Below are positions 6,987 through 18,037 of a DNA stretch of 64,000 nucleotides, piece by piece. Under the pieces are notes generated by a model, which worked only from the letters and a program-made list of their open reading frames with translations, was not told the origin of the DNA and did not search any database. Within the stretch, counting starts at the first letter, position 1. Every line of letters starts with the position of its first letter. This DNA comes from an uncultured Lachnospiraceae bacterium (GTDB lineage Bacteria; Bacillota; Clostridia; Lachnospirales; Lachnospiraceae). The position numbers and the translations under genes were made by a program. The stretch lies in NCBI GenBank assembly GCA_946552115.1, contig CAMNRH010000015.1, forward strand, positions 1 through 64,000, written 5' to 3'.

Positions 6987-9900
6987 ATGGAGAAAAACAG
7001 AATTCGCCCTATAAAAAGCGGAAAAAGTTCCCGCATGAGTTATTCCAGGCAAAAAGAAGTTCTTCAGATGCCGAACCTGATTGAGGTTCAGAAAGATTCC
7101 TACAACTGGTTTCTTGATGAAGGGTTAAAGGAAGTATTTGAAGATATTTCCCCGATTTCCGATTACAGTGGTCATCTGAGCCTGGAATTTGTAGATTTCA
7201 CCTTATGCGAGGACGATGTAAAATACACAATCGAAGAGTGTAAGGAACGTGACGCCACTTACGCTGCGCCACTTAAGGTGAAGGTAAGGCTCCACAATAA
7301 AGAAACCGATGAGATTAATGAGCATGAGATTTTCATGGGTGATCTGCCGCTGATGACAAGTACCGGAACGTTCGTAATTAACGGGGCTGAGCGTGTTATC
7401 GTAAGCCAGTTGGTTCGTTCACCGGGTATTTACTATGCAATTGCTCACGATAAGCTGGGTAAGAAGCTGTATTCTTCAACTGTTATTCCAAACCGGGGTG
7501 CATGGCTGGAATATGAGACAGACTCCAATGACGTTTTTTATGTACGTGTAGACAGAACAAGAAAGGTGCCGATTACCGTGCTTATCCGTGCGCTTGGAAT
7601 CGGTACGAATCCTGAGATTGTAGAGTTGTTTGGCGAGGAGCCAAAGATTATGGCAAGCTTTGAAAAGGATGCTGCCACGAATTATCAGGAAGGACTTCTT
7701 GAATTATATAAAAAGATACGTCCGGGCGAGCCGCTTGCAGTGGACAGTGCGGAAAGCCTGATTATGAGTATGTTCTTTGACCCGAGGCGTTATGACCTTG
7801 CGAAAGTAGGACGTTATAAATTTAATAAGAAGCTTCTTTTAAGAAACCGTATTGCAGGACAGATTCTTGCCGAGGATGTTGTAAGCGCAGTAACCGGAGA
7901 GCTGATTGCCGGGGCCGGGACGAAGGTTACAAGGGAGCTTGCGGACAGAATCCAGAATGCGGCCGTACCGGCTGTATGGATTGATAAGCCGGAGGAGGAG
8001 AGGAAAGTTAAGGTTCTCTCCAGTATGATGGTAGACCTTGCTTCGGTTGTAGATATTGACCCGAAAGAAGTAGGGGTTACGGAGCTTGTGTATTATCCGG
8101 TGCTTGCGGGACTTCTGGAAGAGACAGCGGGCGATGTTGACGAGCTTAAGGACGCGATCCGCAGAGATATTCACGATTTGATTCCGAAGCATATTACGAA
8201 AGAGGATATTCTTGCGTCTATTAACTATAATATCCATCTGGAATACGGCATGGGTAATGACGACGATATCGACCACCTCGGAAACAGGCGTATCCGTGCG
8301 GTCGGAGAGCTCTTGCAGAATCAGTACAGAATCGGTCTTTCAAGACTTGAAAGAGTTGTAAGGGAACGTATGACAACACAGGACTTAGAGGGGATTTCCC
8401 CGCAGTCTTTGATTAATATTAAACCGGTAACGGCTGCGGTGAAAGAGTTCTTCGGTTCTTCACAGCTGTCACAGTTTATGGACCAGAATAATCCGCTTGG
8501 CGAGCTGACGCATAAGCGGCGTCTGTCCGCGCTTGGTCCCGGCGGCCTCTCCAGAGACCGTGCCGGATTCGAGGTGCGCGACGTTCATTATTCCCATTAC
8601 GGAAGAATGTGTCCGATTGAGACCCCCGAGGGACCGAACATTGGTCTGATTAACTCGCTTGCATGCTATGCGAGGATTAATCAGTACGGGTTTGTGGAGG
8701 CCCCGTACCGCAAAATCGACCATTCGGACCCGGATAATCCGAGAGTAATGGATGAGGTTGTATATATGACGGCGGATGAAGAGGATAACTATCATGTGGC
8801 GCAGGCGAATGAAGCGCTGGATGCAGAGGGGCATTTTGTGCGTAAAAATGTATCCGGACGTTACCGCGAAGAGACACAGGAATACGAGAGAAAAATGTTC
8901 GATTATATGGACGTTTCTCCGAAGATGGTATTTTCTGTAGCGACGGCACTGATTCCGTTTCTTGAAAATGACGATGCGAACCGTGCGTTGATGGGTTCTA
9001 ATATGCAGCGTCAGGCAGTTCCTCTTCTTATGACGGAGGCCCCGGTTGTGGGAACCGGTATGGAGGAGAAAGCGGCTGTCGATTCCGGAGTGTGTGTTGT
9101 GGCAAAGGAGAGCGGAGTTGTAGAGCGCGCTACCTCTAAGGAGATTACGATCCGTGGAGACGACGGAAATTTAAAGAGATATAAGCTTACAAAGTTTTTG
9201 CGAAGCAATCAGAGCAATTGCTATAATCAGAGACCGATTGTCGTAAAGGGAGACAGAGTGGAGGCCGGAGAGGTGATTGCAGACGGCCCGTCTACTTCTA
9301 ACGGCGAAATGGCTCTCGGAAAGAATCCGCTAATCGGGTTTATGACATGGGAAGGCTATAACTACGAGGATGCGGTTTTGCTGAGTGAAAGACTGGTGCA
9401 GGACGATGTATATACGTCCGTGCACATTGAGGAATATGAGGCAGAGGCACGTGATACGAAGCTTGGACCGGAGGAAATTACAAGGGATATTCCCGGCGTC
9501 GGCGACGATGCGCTCAAAAATCTTGACGAGCGGGGAATTATCCGGATTGGCGCGGAGGTGCGCGCAGGGGATATTCTCGTAGGCAAGGTGACTCCGAAAG
9601 GAGAGACGGAGCTTACGGCGGAGGAACGCCTGCTTCGTGCAATTTTCGGGGAAAAGGCCCGGGAGGTAAGAGATACGTCTCTTAAGGTGCCTCACGGCGA
9701 ATACGGTATTGTTGTAGATGCAAAGGTATTTACAAGAGATAACGGAGATGAGCTGTCTCCGGGAGTGAATCAGTCTGTCCGCATCTATATTGCCCAGAAG
9801 AGGAAGATTTCTGTCGGTGATAAGATGGCGGGACGTCATGGAAACAAGGGTGTTGTATCCCGTGTGCTTCCGGTGGAGGATATGCCGTTCCTTCCGAACG

Positions 9901-10853
9901 GACGTCCGCTTGACATTGTACTGAATCCGCTTGGCGTGCCTTCCCGTATGAATATCGGGCAGGTGCTTGAGATTCATCTGTCCCTTGCGGCAAAGGCGCT
10001 GGGCTTTAATATCGCCACACCGGTATTTGACGGCGCCAATGAGGATGATATTATGGATACCCTTGACCTGGCTAACGATTATGTAAATTTAAGCTGGGAG
10101 GAGTTTGAGAACAGGCACGGGGAGGAGCTTCTTCCGGAGGTGCTTCAGTATTTGTCTGATAACAGAGAGCACAGGAAGCTCTGGAAAGGCGTACCGATAT
10201 CCAGAGACGGTAAGGTCCGCCTGCGTGACGGACGTACCGGAGAATATTTTGACAGTCCGGTAACGATTGGACATATGCATTACCTTAAGCTTCATCACCT
10301 TGTTGATGATAAGATTCATGCCCGTTCTACAGGTCCTTACTCTCTCGTAACGCAGCAGCCGTTAGGCGGTAAGGCACAGTTCGGAGGCCAGCGCTTCGGT
10401 GAGATGGAGGTATGGGCGCTTGAGGCATATGGCGCATCCTATACGCTTCAGGAGATTCTGACCGTGAAGTCTGATGATGTTGTGGGACGTGTGAAGACCT
10501 ACGAGGCAATTATTAAAGGGGAGAATGTTCCTGAGCCGGGTATTCCGGAGTCGTTTAAGGTGCTTCTTAAGGAGCTTCAGTCGCTTGGTCTGGATGTACG
10601 CGTGCTCCGCGATGATAATACAGAGGTTGAGATTATGGAAACTGTAGATATGGGTGAGACAGATTTCCGCTCACTGATTGAGGGAGACAGAAAATACCAG
10701 GATGATAATTTTGGCGAGCAGGGTTACACAGAGCAGGAATTCCAGGGAGAAGAGCTCATAGACATCGAGGAGGAGCCGGAAGAGGATGACTATGAGATAG
10801 AGTTTGAGGAAACAGATGAGTTTGCAGATGATTTATCAGACATTGAATATTAG
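6987..10853 (+). CDS. rpoB: DNA-directed RNA polymerase subunit beta
   Basis: A 1288-residue beta subunit. The rifampicin region reads [20 protein letters not shown] and continues [21 protein letters not shown], all wild-type-looking at the common resistance positions. Further family blocks are [38 protein letters not shown] and [24 protein letters not shown]. The last 60 or so residues are a very acidic tail. ATG 6987 (MEKNRIRP) is chosen; AAGGAG at 6968-6973 is 13 nt away, rather far. An in-frame TTG at 6921 would add 22 poorly conserved residues. The gene lies 14 bp before rpoC. Confidence 0.97.
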   Translation: MEKNRIRPIKSGKSSRMSYSRQKEVLQMPNLIEVQKDSYNWFLDEGLKEVFEDISPISDYSGHLSLEFVDFTLCEDDVKYTIEECKERDATYAAPLKVKVRLHNKETDEINEHEIFMGDLPLMTSTGTFVINGAERVIVSQLVRSPGIYYAIAHDKLGKKLYSSTVIPNRGAWLEYETDSNDVFYVRVDRTRKVPITVLIRALGIGTNPEIVELFGEEPKIMASFEKDAATNYQEGLLELYKKIRPGEPLAVDSAESLIMSMFFDPRRYDLAKVGRYKFNKKLLLRNRIAGQILAEDVVSAVTGELIAGAGTKVTRELADRIQNAAVPAVWIDKPEEERKVKVLSSMMVDLASVVDIDPKEVGVTELVYYPVLAGLLEETAGDVDELKDAIRRDIHDLIPKHITKEDILASINYNIHLEYGMGNDDDIDHLGNRRIRAVGELLQNQYRIGLSRLERVVRERMTTQDLEGISPQSLINIKPVTAAVKEFFGSSQLSQFMDQNNPLGELTHKRRLSALGPGGLSRDRAGFEVRDVHYSHYGRMCPIETPEGPNIGLINSLACYARINQYGFVEAPYRKIDHSDPDNPRVMDEVVYMTADEEDNYHVAQANEALDAEGHFVRKNVSGRYREETQEYERKMFDYMDVSPKMVFSVATALIPFLENDDANRALMGSNMQRQAVPLLMTEAPVVGTGMEEKAAVDSGVCVVAKESGVVERATSKEITIRGDDGNLKRYKLTKFLRSNQSNCYNQRPIVVKGDRVEAGEVIADGPSTSNGEMALGKNPLIGFMTWEGYNYEDAVLLSERLVQDDVYTSVHIEEYEAEARDTKLGPEEITRDIPGVGDDALKNLDERGIIRIGAEVRAGDILVGKVTPKGETELTAEERLLRAIFGEKAREVRDTSLKVPHGEYGIVVDAKVFTRDNGDELSPGVNQSVRIYIAQKRKISVGDKMAGRHGNKGVVSRVLPVEDMPFLPNGRPLDIVLNPLGVPSRMNIGQVLEIHLSLAAKALGFNIATPVFDGANEDDIMDTLDLANDYVNLSWEEFENRHGEELLPEVLQYLSDNREHRKLWKGVPISRDGKVRLRDGRTGEYFDSPVTIGHMHYLKLHHLVDDKIHARSTGPYSLVTQQPLGGKAQFGGQRFGEMEVWALEAYGASYTLQEILTVKSDDVVGRVKTYEAIIKGENVPEPGIPESFKVLLKELQSLGLDVRVLRDDNTEVEIMETVDMGETDFRSLIEGDRKYQDDNFGEQGYTEQEFQGEELIDIEEEPEEDDYEIEFEETDEFADDLSDIEY

Positions 10854-10867
10854 GAAGGGGTGCCAGT

Positions 10868-13800
10868 ATGCCAGAAAATAATAAGGAACAATCATATCAG
10901 CCAATGACGTTTGATGCAATCAAAATCGGTTTGGCATCACCCGAAAAGATTCTGGAGTGGTCAAGAGGCGAGGTAACAAAGCCGGAGACAATTAATTACA
11001 GGACCTTAAAGCCGGAAAAGGACGGTCTGTTCTGTGAAAAGATTTTCGGGCCGAGCAAGGACTGGGAGTGTCACTGCGGTAAATATAAAAAAATCCGTTA
11101 TAAAGGCGTTGTGTGCGACCGCTGCGGCGTTGAGGTTACAAAGTCCAGCGTGCGCCGGGAGCGTATGGGGCATATTGCTCTTGCGGCTCCGGTATCGCAT
11201 ATCTGGTATTTTAAAGGGATTCCGAGCCGTATGGGCCTTATTTTGGATTTGTCGCCGAGGACGCTTGAGAAGGTTCTGTATTTCGCGTCCTATATCGTGC
11301 TGGATAAAGGACAGACGGATCTCCAGTATAAGCAGGTGCTTTCCGAGCAGGAGTATCAGGATGCACTGGAGGCATGGGGAAGCTCTTTCCGTGTAGGTAT
11401 GGGCGCGGAGGCGATCCAGGAGCTTCTTGAGGCCATTGACCTTGATAAGGATTACGAGGAGCTTCAGTCCGGCCTCAAGGGGGCGACGGGACAGAAGCGG
11501 GCAAGGATTGTAAAGCGCCTGGAGGTTATAGAAGCGTTCCGTGAGTCAGGAAATAAGCCGGAGTGGATGATTATGACAAATATTCCGGTTATTCCGCCGG
11601 ACTTACGTCCGATGGTACAGCTTGACGGCGGACGTTTCGCGACATCTGATTTGAACGACCTCTATAGGAGAATTATCAATAGAAATAACCGTTTGAAACG
11701 GCTTCTTGAATTAGGCGCTCCGGACATTATCGTAAGAAATGAAAAGAGAATGCTTCAGGAAGCGGTGGACGCATTGATTGACAACGGCCGCCGCGGAAGG
11801 CCGGTAACGGGACCGGGTAACAGGGCGCTGAAATCGCTTTCAGATATGCTGAAAGGAAAATCCGGGCGTTTCCGTCAGAATCTTCTCGGAAAACGTGTGG
11901 ACTATTCCGGGCGTTCCGTTATCGTGGTAGGGCCCGAGCTTAAAATCTATCAGTGCGGACTTCCGAAAGAGATGGCGATTGAGTTATTTAAGCCGTTTGT
12001 TATGAAAGAGCTTGTGCAGAACGGCTCTGCGCATAATATAAAGAATGCGAAGAAGATGGTGGAACGGCTTCAGCCGGAGGTGTGGGATGTTCTGGAGGAG
12101 GTTATCAAGGAGCATCCGGTTATGCTGAATCGTGCCCCTACGCTTCACAGACTGGGAATTCAGGCGTTTGAGCCGATTCTTGTTGAGGGTAAGGCGATTA
12201 AGCTCCATCCGCTTGTATGTACGGCATACAATGCCGATTTTGACGGCGACCAGATGGCGGTTCATCTTCCGCTTTCCGTGGAGGCACAGGCAGAGTGCCG
12301 TTTCTTGCTGCTGTCACCGAACAACCTTTTGAAACCGTCAGACGGAGGACCGGTTGCGGTTCCGTCTCAGGATATGGTACTTGGTATTTATTATCTGACG
12401 CAGGAAAGGCCGGGGGCTCCCGGCGAGGGAAAAGCATTCAAGAATGTGAATGAGGCAATTCTTGCTTATGAAAATGAAGCGCTGACGCTCCATTCCCGCA
12501 TAAAAGTACGTGTATCAAAGACAATGGCGGATGGAAGCGTAAAAACAGGAACGATTAGCTCTACGCTGGGACGTCTCCTCTTTAATGAGATTATTCCGCA
12601 GGATTTGGGCTTTGTGGACCGTGAGGTGGAAGGCAACGAGCTTCTTCCAGAGGTGGATTTCCACGTGGGAAAGAAGCAGCTGAAGCGGATTTTGGAAAAG
12701 GTTATTAATACGCACGGCTCAACCGCAACGGCAGAGGTGCTGGATGCGGTAAAAGCGATTGGTTATAAATATTCTACGAGAGCGGCCATGACGGTATCTA
12801 TTTCCGATATGACGGTGCCTCCGCAGAAGCCGGAGATGATAGCAAAGGCGCAGGATACGGTAGATAAAATTACCAAGAACTTTAAGCGTGGTCTTATCAC
12901 AGAGGAGGAACGCTACAAGGAGGTTGTAGAGACGTGGAAAGCGACGGACGACGCGCTGACTGAGGCGCTGCTTACCGGGCTTGACAAATATAACAATATC
13001 TTCATGATGGCAGATTCCGGAGCCCGCGGTTCTGATAAGCAGATTAAACAGCTTGCGGGTATGCGCGGACTTATGGCGGATACGACAGGACATACGATTG
13101 AGCTGCCGATCAAGTCAAACTTCCGTGAAGGCTTAGATGTATTGGAGTACTTTATGTCTGCGCATGGAGCGCGTAAGGGACTTTCTGATACGGCTCTGCG
13201 TACAGCCGATTCCGGATACCTCACAAGACGTCTGGTAGACGTGTCTCAGGAGCTGATTATTCACGAGGTTGACTGTGTTAAGAAAGGCGAGGAAATCCCG
13301 GGCATGTATGTACGTGCATTTACAGACGGGAAAGAGGAGATTGAGAGCCTTCAGGAGCGTATTACAGGACGCTATCTCTGTGAGGATATTGTGGATAAGG
13401 ATGGAAATGTTCTTGTGAAAGCAAATCATATGGTAACGCCGAAACGTGCAGAGCTGATTATCAGAATGGGCGTGGACGAAAAGGGAGAGCCGCTCTCTAA
13501 GATTAAGATTCGTACGATTCTTACATGCCGTTCCCACGACGGTATCTGTGCAAAATGCTACGGCGCCAATATGGCTACCGGTGAGCCTGTACAGGTCGGC
13601 GAGGCGGTAGGTATTATCGCGGCCCAGTCCATTGGCGAGCCGGGTACTCAGCTTACGATGCGTACGTTCCATGCGGGCGGCGTTGCGGGCGATGATATTA
13701 CACAGGGTCTTCCGCGTGTCGAGGAGCTTTTTGAGGCGAGAAAGCCAAAGGGACTTGCGATTATTACTGAATTTGCAGGAACTGCAAATATCAATGATAC

Positions 13801-14566
13801 AAAGAAAAAGCGCGAAGTTATCGTGAGCAACCAGGAGACCGGCGAGTCAAAGGCTTATCTGATTCCGTACGGATCACGTATTAAGATTAAGGACGGCGAT
13901 GAGCTGGAGGCCGGTGACGAGCTGACAGAGGGTAGTGTAAATCCGCATGATATTCTGAAGATTAAGGGGCTGCGTGCCGTACAGGATTACATGATTCAGG
14001 AGGTGCAGAGAGTATACCGTTTTCAGGGTGTTGATATCAATGACAAGCATATTGAGGTGATTGTCCGTCAGATGCTTAAGAAAGTCCGGATTGAGGATGC
14101 GGGAGATTCCGAATTCCTGCCGGGAACGAATGTGAATATTCTGGAATTTGAAGATAAGAATAAGGAATTAGAGGCGGAAGGAAAGGAGCCGGCATCCGGC
14201 GAGCAGATTATGCTTGGTATTACAAAGGCGTCTCTTGCTACCAACTCTTTCCTGTCGGCGGCATCGTTCCAGGAGACGACAAAGGTACTGACAGAGGCCG
14301 CGATTAAGGGCAAGATAGACCCGCTTGTAGGTCTTAAGGAAAATGTCATCATCGGTAAGCATATTCCGGCGGGTACAGGTATGCCGAAATACCGCGGGGT
14401 TCAGATTGAAGGAGAGCTCGGAGCGGATGATGATGTTGTCGTCGAGGAAGAGGAAGCAGGGCTTATCATCTATGATGAGCCGGAGGACGGCATAGAGGAA
14501 GAGGAAGATGAGGATACCGCAGACGAATTTGACGGGAAAGCTCAGGAGTTAGCAGGTGTTGAATAA
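10868..14566 (+). CDS. rpoC: DNA-directed RNA polymerase subunit beta'
   Basis: A 1232-residue beta' subunit. The N-terminal zinc finger reads [19 protein letters not shown] (about residues 68-86). The catalytic magnesium loop [12 protein letters not shown] lies near 455-466. The second zinc cluster is [13 protein letters not shown], and the bridge/trigger region contains MTVSISDM and [16 protein letters not shown]. It has a Glu/Asp-rich C-terminal tail like rpoB. ATG 10868 follows GGAAGGGG. A terminator closes the rpoBC operon. Confidence 0.97.
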   Translation: MPENNKEQSYQPMTFDAIKIGLASPEKILEWSRGEVTKPETINYRTLKPEKDGLFCEKIFGPSKDWECHCGKYKKIRYKGVVCDRCGVEVTKSSVRRERMGHIALAAPVSHIWYFKGIPSRMGLILDLSPRTLEKVLYFASYIVLDKGQTDLQYKQVLSEQEYQDALEAWGSSFRVGMGAEAIQELLEAIDLDKDYEELQSGLKGATGQKRARIVKRLEVIEAFRESGNKPEWMIMTNIPVIPPDLRPMVQLDGGRFATSDLNDLYRRIINRNNRLKRLLELGAPDIIVRNEKRMLQEAVDALIDNGRRGRPVTGPGNRALKSLSDMLKGKSGRFRQNLLGKRVDYSGRSVIVVGPELKIYQCGLPKEMAIELFKPFVMKELVQNGSAHNIKNAKKMVERLQPEVWDVLEEVIKEHPVMLNRAPTLHRLGIQAFEPILVEGKAIKLHPLVCTAYNADFDGDQMAVHLPLSVEAQAECRFLLLSPNNLLKPSDGGPVAVPSQDMVLGIYYLTQERPGAPGEGKAFKNVNEAILAYENEALTLHSRIKVRVSKTMADGSVKTGTISSTLGRLLFNEIIPQDLGFVDREVEGNELLPEVDFHVGKKQLKRILEKVINTHGSTATAEVLDAVKAIGYKYSTRAAMTVSISDMTVPPQKPEMIAKAQDTVDKITKNFKRGLITEEERYKEVVETWKATDDALTEALLTGLDKYNNIFMMADSGARGSDKQIKQLAGMRGLMADTTGHTIELPIKSNFREGLDVLEYFMSAHGARKGLSDTALRTADSGYLTRRLVDVSQELIIHEVDCVKKGEEIPGMYVRAFTDGKEEIESLQERITGRYLCEDIVDKDGNVLVKANHMVTPKRAELIIRMGVDEKGEPLSKIKIRTILTCRSHDGICAKCYGANMATGEPVQVGEAVGIIAAQSIGEPGTQLTMRTFHAGGVAGDDITQGLPRVEELFEARKPKGLAIITEFAGTANINDTKKKREVIVSNQETGESKAYLIPYGSRIKIKDGDELEAGDELTEGSVNPHDILKIKGLRAVQDYMIQEVQRVYRFQGVDINDKHIEVIVRQMLKKVRIEDAGDSEFLPGTNVNILEFEDKNKELEAEGKEPASGEQIMLGITKASLATNSFLSAASFQETTKVLTEAAIKGKIDPLVGLKENVIIGKHIPAGTGMPKYRGVQIEGELGADDDVVVEEEEAGLIIYDEPEDGIEEEEDEDTADEFDGKAQELAGVE

Positions 14567-14600
14567 GGAAATTGTCGGAAAACAGGCAGTTTAAAATAGA

Positions 14601-14638
14601 GGAGGCTTTGACTGGTATGTCATGGCCTCCTTTAAATT
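14601..14638 (+). terminator. rpoC terminator
   Basis: GGAGGC (14601-14606) pairs with GCCTCC (14625-14630) around an 18-nt loop and is followed by TTTAAATT, 34 bp after the rpoC stop. Confidence 0.7.
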
Positions 14639-14708
14639 ACTTTTCAGAGTGCCTTTTCGTGTTTCGGAAAAGAAAAAATAAATGAGAAAAAATTATCAAT
14701 AAGCAATA

Positions 14709-14737
14709 TTGACAATCATTATCACTAATCGTATAAT
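14709..14737 (+). promoter_or_regulatory. Promoter of the feo operon
   Basis: A perfect TTGACA (14709-14714), 17 bp, TATAAT (14732-14737). The -35 lies inside a Fur box. Confidence 0.88.
14710..14724 (+). promoter_or_regulatory. Fur box 1 overlapping the -35
   Basis: TGACAAT-C-ATTATCA is a 7-1-7 inverted repeat with one mismatch to the Fur consensus TGATAATnATTATCA. Occupancy by Fe-Fur would block RNA polymerase. Confidence 0.8.
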
Positions 14738-14748
14738 ATTTCTGTAAA

Positions 14749-14763
14749 TGATAATCAATATCA
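14749..14763 (+). promoter_or_regulatory. Fur box 2 downstream of the -10
   Basis: TGATAAT-C-AATATCA, a second 7-1-7 repeat with one mismatch, lies 39 bp from box 1 and just upstream of the ribosome binding site of the first gene. Confidence 0.8.
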
Positions 14764-14781
14764 ATTTATACGGAGATGCAT

Positions 14782-15078
14782 ATGAGTCAGGAAGAAAAAC
14801 TGGAAGAGGCCATCAGTCAGCTAAAAAACAGAGGGTATCGTATTACGGGACAGAGAAAGCTTTTGCTCCGTTTAATATTCGGAAGTAATTACTCCTCCTG
14901 TAAGGAAATCTACTTTGCCGCTAAAGAAATAGACAGCAGGGTAGGGATTGCTACGGTATACAGAACGATACAGCTTTTAGAGGACATGGGGCTCATTCAG
15001 AAAAGCTGGTCATATGGATTCGGGGAGTCTGTTAAAAGGAGTGATTATGATGCCATTAACGTTGTTAAGAAACGGTGA
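14782..15078 (+). CDS. Half-length Fur-family protein (DNA-binding domain only)
   Basis: A 98-residue protein matching only the N-terminal winged-helix of Fur/Zur/PerR regulators: RGYRITGQRKLLLRLIF, then the recognition helix region GIATVYRTIQLLEDMGLIQKS. The usual C-terminal dimerisation and metal-binding domain, with its HHHH and CxxC motifs, is absent. The last 10 codons overlap feoA in another frame, so there is no room for it. ATG 14782 lies 6 nt from CGGAG; ATG 14776 touches that site. It is the first gene of the Fur-boxed feo operon. It might modulate full-length Fur at the same boxes, bind DNA alone or be a decaying gene; no frameshifted C-terminal remnant is visible. Confidence 0.75.
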   Translation: MSQEEKLEEAISQLKNRGYRITGQRKLLLRLIFGSNYSSCKEIYFAAKEIDSRVGIATVYRTIQLLEDMGLIQKSWSYGFGESVKRSDYDAINVVKKR

Positions 15079-15259
15079 GACCGGTGAAATTAAGCGTATC
15101 GGCGGTCAGGATGAGGTAAAAAAATTTTTGGAAAGCCTTGGATTTGTGGCGGGAGAACAGGTGAAAATCGTATCCGGTAACGGAGGCAATATAATCGTTC
15201 AGGTTAAGGATTCACGTGTTGCAGTCAGCAAAGGTATCGCAAACAAGATTATGGTTTAG
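15050..15259 (+). CDS. feoA: FeoA ferrous iron transport protein (first copy)
   Basis: A 69-residue SH3-like FeoA: MPLTLLRNGETGEIKRIGG, then LESLGFVAGEQVKIVS and the closing VAVSKGIANKIMV. It is a cytosolic accessory factor of the FeoB Fe(II) channel. ATG 15050 is 8 nt from AAAAGGAG (15034-15041); the adjacent ATG 15047 is also possible. Its start lies inside the upstream half-Fur gene, so translation is probably coupled. Two tandem feoA genes are common in Clostridia. Confidence 0.92.
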   Translation: MPLTLLRNGETGEIKRIGGQDEVKKFLESLGFVAGEQVKIVSGNGGNIIVQVKDSRVAVSKGIANKIMV

Positions 15260-15273
15260 GAGGAGCAAAAAGC

Positions 15274-15495
15274 ATGCATACATTAAGAGACGTAAAATGT
15301 GACAGTACCGTGTCTGTTGTAAAGCTTCACGGAGAAGGGGCAACAAAAAGAAGGATTATGGATATGGGGATTACAAAGGGAACGGATATTTATGTCCGCA
15401 AGGTAGCGCCTCTTGGAGATCCGGTAGAGGTAACGGTCCGCGGATATGAGCTGTCCTTGCGTAAAGCAGATGCCCGGATGATAGAAGTACAGTAA
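15274..15495 (+). CDS. feoA: FeoA ferrous iron transport protein (second copy)
   Basis: A 73-residue FeoA-domain protein (HTLRDVKCDSTVSVVKLHGE, then RRIMDMGITKGTDIYVRKVAPLGDPVEV and YELSLRKADARMIEV). The MGITKG and APLGDPVEV blocks are typical of the FeoA SH3 fold. It has a strong AGGAGGAG site and lies 14 bp after the first feoA and 24 bp before feoB. It differs clearly from the first copy, so the two probably have different roles rather than being a recent duplication. Confidence 0.92.
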   Translation: MHTLRDVKCDSTVSVVKLHGEGATKRRIMDMGITKGTDIYVRKVAPLGDPVEVTVRGYELSLRKADARMIEVQ

Positions 15496-15519
15496 GGATA
15501 TATGAGGAGGATGTGAATT

Positions 15520-17682
15520 ATGGGAGTGAAAATTGCGCTTGCAGGGAACCCAAACAGCGGAAAGACAACACTTTTTAATGCGCTTACGGGCTCGAATCAA
15601 TTTGTAGGAAACTGGCCGGGTGTTACGGTTGAAAAGAAAGAAGGAAAGCTTAAGGAATACAGGGATGTTGTTCTTATGGATCTTCCGGGCATTTATTCGC
15701 TGTCGCCATATACTCTGGAAGAGGTTGTTGCAAGGAATTATTTGATTTCGGAGCGGCCGGATGTTATTCTTAATATTGTAGACGGAACCAATCTTGAAAG
15801 AAACCTGTATCTTACGACACAGCTTATGGAGCTTGGAATCCCGGTTGCCATGGCAGTAAATATGATGGATGTGGTGAGAAAATCCGGAGATAGAATTGAT
15901 ACAAATAAGCTGGCGGAAAAGCTTGGCTGTGATGTGGTTGCCATCTCCGCTCTGAAAGGGGACGGTGTGAAAGAGGCGGCTTCAAAGGCGGTAAACGCTG
16001 CGCAGACAGGAAAAGCCGGGGCAGCGGTTCATCAATTTGACGCGGGTGTTGAGCGCACGCTGGATGAGATTGAAGGCATGATTGATATGACGGGCTGTAG
16101 TATTCCGGAGGAGCAGAAGCGCTTCTATGCGATAAAATTGTTTGAGCGCGATGATAAAATAAAAGAAATGATGACAAATGCTCCGGATGTCGAAAAGGTT
16201 GTCGCTGATACGGAGAAAGCAATGGATGATGATTCGGAAAGTATTATTACAAATGAAAGATATAATTACATAAGTGCAATTATGGGAGACTGTCTTGTAA
16301 AGTCGGAAAAAGAAAAGCTTACCGTGTCGGACAAAATTGACCGTATTGTTACAAACAGATGGCTTGCGCTGCCTGTTTTTGCAGCGGTGATGTGGCTTGT
16401 ATACTATGTTTCGGTCTCGACGGCAGGAGGCTTTGTGACAGATTGGACGAACGACGTGCTGTTTGGCGAGGTGATTCCGCCTGCGATTGAAGGCTTCTTA
16501 GAGGGCATCGGCTGTGCGGCGTGGCTTCAGGGCCTGATTCTGGACGGCATTGTAGCGGGCGTCGGCGCGGTGCTTGGATTTGTTCCGCAGATGCTTGTGC
16601 TGTTTATCTTCCTTGCGTTTCTTGAGGCATGCGGATACATGGCGCGCATTGCGTTTATTATGGACAGAATTTTCCGCAAATTCGGTCTTTCCGGAAAATC
16701 CTTTATTCCAATGCTGATTGGAACGGGCTGCGGTGTTCCGGGAATTATGGCGTCAAGAACAATTGAAAATGACCGTGACCGTAAAATGACGATTATGACG
16801 ACAACCTTTATTCCGTGCGGAGCGAAGCTTCCGATTATCGCGTTGATTGCAGGGGCGCTTTTCGACGGAGCGTCATGGGTTGCACCGAGCGCATACTTTG
16901 TGGGAATTGCGGCAATTATCTGTTCCGGTATTATATTAAAAAAGACGAAAATGTTTGCGGGGGATCCGGCACCGTTTGTTATGGAGCTTCCGGCATATCA
17001 TCTGCCGACGGTTGGCAATGTATTAAGAAGCATGTGGGAGCGCGGCTGGTCCTTTATTAAGAAAGCCGGTACGGTTATTCTGCTGTCTACTATTTTCATC
17101 TGGTTTACATCCAGCTTCGGTATGGTAGACGGAAAATTCGGTATGGTAGAGGATTTAAGCGACGGCTTCCTGTCAAATATCGGTCAGGCATTTGCAGGGC
17201 TCTTTACGCCGCTCGGATGGGGTGACTGGAGATCTGCGGTGGCAGCAATTACCGGCCTTGTGGCAAAGGAAAATGTAGTGGGAACCTTTGGTATTCTCTA
17301 TGGTTTCGGAGAAGTGGCAGAGGACGGCGCAGAGGTTTGGGGAACACTTGCCGGAAGCATGTCGGCGGTTGCGGCGTATTCTTTCCTTGTATTTAATCTT
17401 TTGTGCGCGCCCTGCTTTGCGGCAATCGGAGCGATTAAGCGCGAGATGAATAATGCGAAATGGTTCTGGTTCGCAATCGGCTATCAGTGTGTATTTGCTT
17501 ATCTGGTATCTCTTTGCATCTATCAGTTTGGCATGGTATTTTCGGGCGCGGGAATCGGCATTGGGACAATTGCGGCATTAGTAGTGTTTGCCGGTTTCCT
17601 GTATTTGCTGTTCCGCCCCTATAAGGAAAGCAATTCAAATTCATTTAACATGAATCTGTCCAGTGTAAAGGCAAAGGTTTAA
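15520..17682 (+). CDS. feoB: Ferrous iron transporter FeoB
   Basis: A 720-residue inner-membrane Fe(II) transporter. The N-terminal G domain shows G1 GNPNSGKTT (9-17), G2 GVTVE, G3 DLPG (54-57), G4 NMMD (about 114-117) and a SALKG G5. A helical spacer domain follows, then a polytopic membrane domain from about residue 280 with two Gate-type halves. Conserved Cys-containing motifs GTGCGVPGIMASR and FIPCGAKLPI lie in the pore region. It is driven by the Fur-controlled promoter at 14709 and followed by a Cys-rich partner. Confidence 0.96.
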   Translation: MGVKIALAGNPNSGKTTLFNALTGSNQFVGNWPGVTVEKKEGKLKEYRDVVLMDLPGIYSLSPYTLEEVVARNYLISERPDVILNIVDGTNLERNLYLTTQLMELGIPVAMAVNMMDVVRKSGDRIDTNKLAEKLGCDVVAISALKGDGVKEAASKAVNAAQTGKAGAAVHQFDAGVERTLDEIEGMIDMTGCSIPEEQKRFYAIKLFERDDKIKEMMTNAPDVEKVVADTEKAMDDDSESIITNERYNYISAIMGDCLVKSEKEKLTVSDKIDRIVTNRWLALPVFAAVMWLVYYVSVSTAGGFVTDWTNDVLFGEVIPPAIEGFLEGIGCAAWLQGLILDGIVAGVGAVLGFVPQMLVLFIFLAFLEACGYMARIAFIMDRIFRKFGLSGKSFIPMLIGTGCGVPGIMASRTIENDRDRKMTIMTTTFIPCGAKLPIIALIAGALFDGASWVAPSAYFVGIAAIICSGIILKKTKMFAGDPAPFVMELPAYHLPTVGNVLRSMWERGWSFIKKAGTVILLSTIFIWFTSSFGMVDGKFGMVEDLSDGFLSNIGQAFAGLFTPLGWGDWRSAVAAITGLVAKENVVGTFGILYGFGEVAEDGAEVWGTLAGSMSAVAAYSFLVFNLLCAPCFAAIGAIKREMNNAKWFWFAIGYQCVFAYLVSLCIYQFGMVFSGAGIGIGTIAALVVFAGFLYLLFRPYKESNSNSFNMNLSSVKAKV

Positions 17683-17699
17683 AGAAAAGAGGGAAAATC

Positions 17700-17867
17700 A
17701 TGGTATTAGCAGCAGCGGGAAGTATATTTTCAACAGCGGTTGTAGGCGGGGTTCTGCTGGCAGTTGTTCTGTTAATTATAAGGAGCATGTGGAAAAAGAA
17801 AAAAAGAACGGGAAGCTGCGCAGGCTGCAGCTGTGGCTGCGGCGATTGTCCGCATTCCCGCGGATAG
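17700..17867 (+). CDS. FeoB-associated Cys-rich membrane protein
   Basis: A 55-residue protein starting MVLAAAGSIFSTAVVGGVLL. It has one membrane helix (about residues 8-28), a basic stretch WKKKKRTG and a cytosolic-looking Cys cluster CAGCSCGCGDC (residues 40-50). This matches the small FeoB-associated Cys-rich family found after feoB in Clostridia, thought to assist iron transfer. It begins 17 bp after feoB with ribosome binding site GAGGGA. No known activity can be read from the sequence beyond likely metal binding. Confidence 0.85.
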   Translation: MVLAAAGSIFSTAVVGGVLLAVVLLIIRSMWKKKKRTGSCAGCSCGCGDCPHSRG

Positions 17868-17925
17868 GCAGTGATTTAAAGTATAAGAAAATGTAATGAT
17901 TCTATTAAAATGAGTTATGTTTTCA

Positions 17926-17954
17926 TTGACACCGGCACCTTGAAATGTTATAAT
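17926..17954 (+). promoter_or_regulatory. Promoter of putP
   Basis: TTGACA (17926-17931), 17 bp, TATAAT (17949-17954), a perfect match. Transcription should begin near 17961, at the base of a terminator hairpin. Confidence 0.88.
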
Positions 17955-17962
17955 ATATCAAG

Positions 17963-18016
17963 AAAGACAAGGAGAAGTGAACATAGTATATATGAGCTGC
18001 CTTGTCTTTTTATTTT
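17963..18016 (+). terminator. Leader terminator at the very 5' end of the putP transcript
   Basis: AAAGACAAGG (17963-17972) pairs perfectly with CCTTGTCTTT (18000-18009) around a 27-nt loop and is followed by TTATTTT. It starts within a few bases of the predicted transcription start, so it acts as an attenuator of putP or ends a tiny RNA. ATG 17992 inside it opens a 15-codon frame. Confidence 0.7.
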
Positions 18017-18037
18017 CCGGCGGCATAAACGGAAAAT
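18012..18037 (+). promoter_or_regulatory. Second leader hairpin before putP
   Basis: ATTTTCCG (18012-18019) and CGGAAAAT (18030-18037) form an 8-bp stem with a 10-nt loop. It partly overlaps the T tract of the preceding terminator, so the two structures could compete. Confidence 0.55.

Noticed and set aside
9330-9977. A 215-codon open frame on the minus strand inside rpoB
   Set aside because: It lies opposite conserved beta-subunit motifs, has no ribosome binding site and its translation looks like no protein family; it is a shadow of rpoB codon bias.
14950-15100. A frameshift that would restore a full-length Fur
   Set aside because: feoA begins immediately, and neither other frame shows the HHHH or CxxC metal-binding half.
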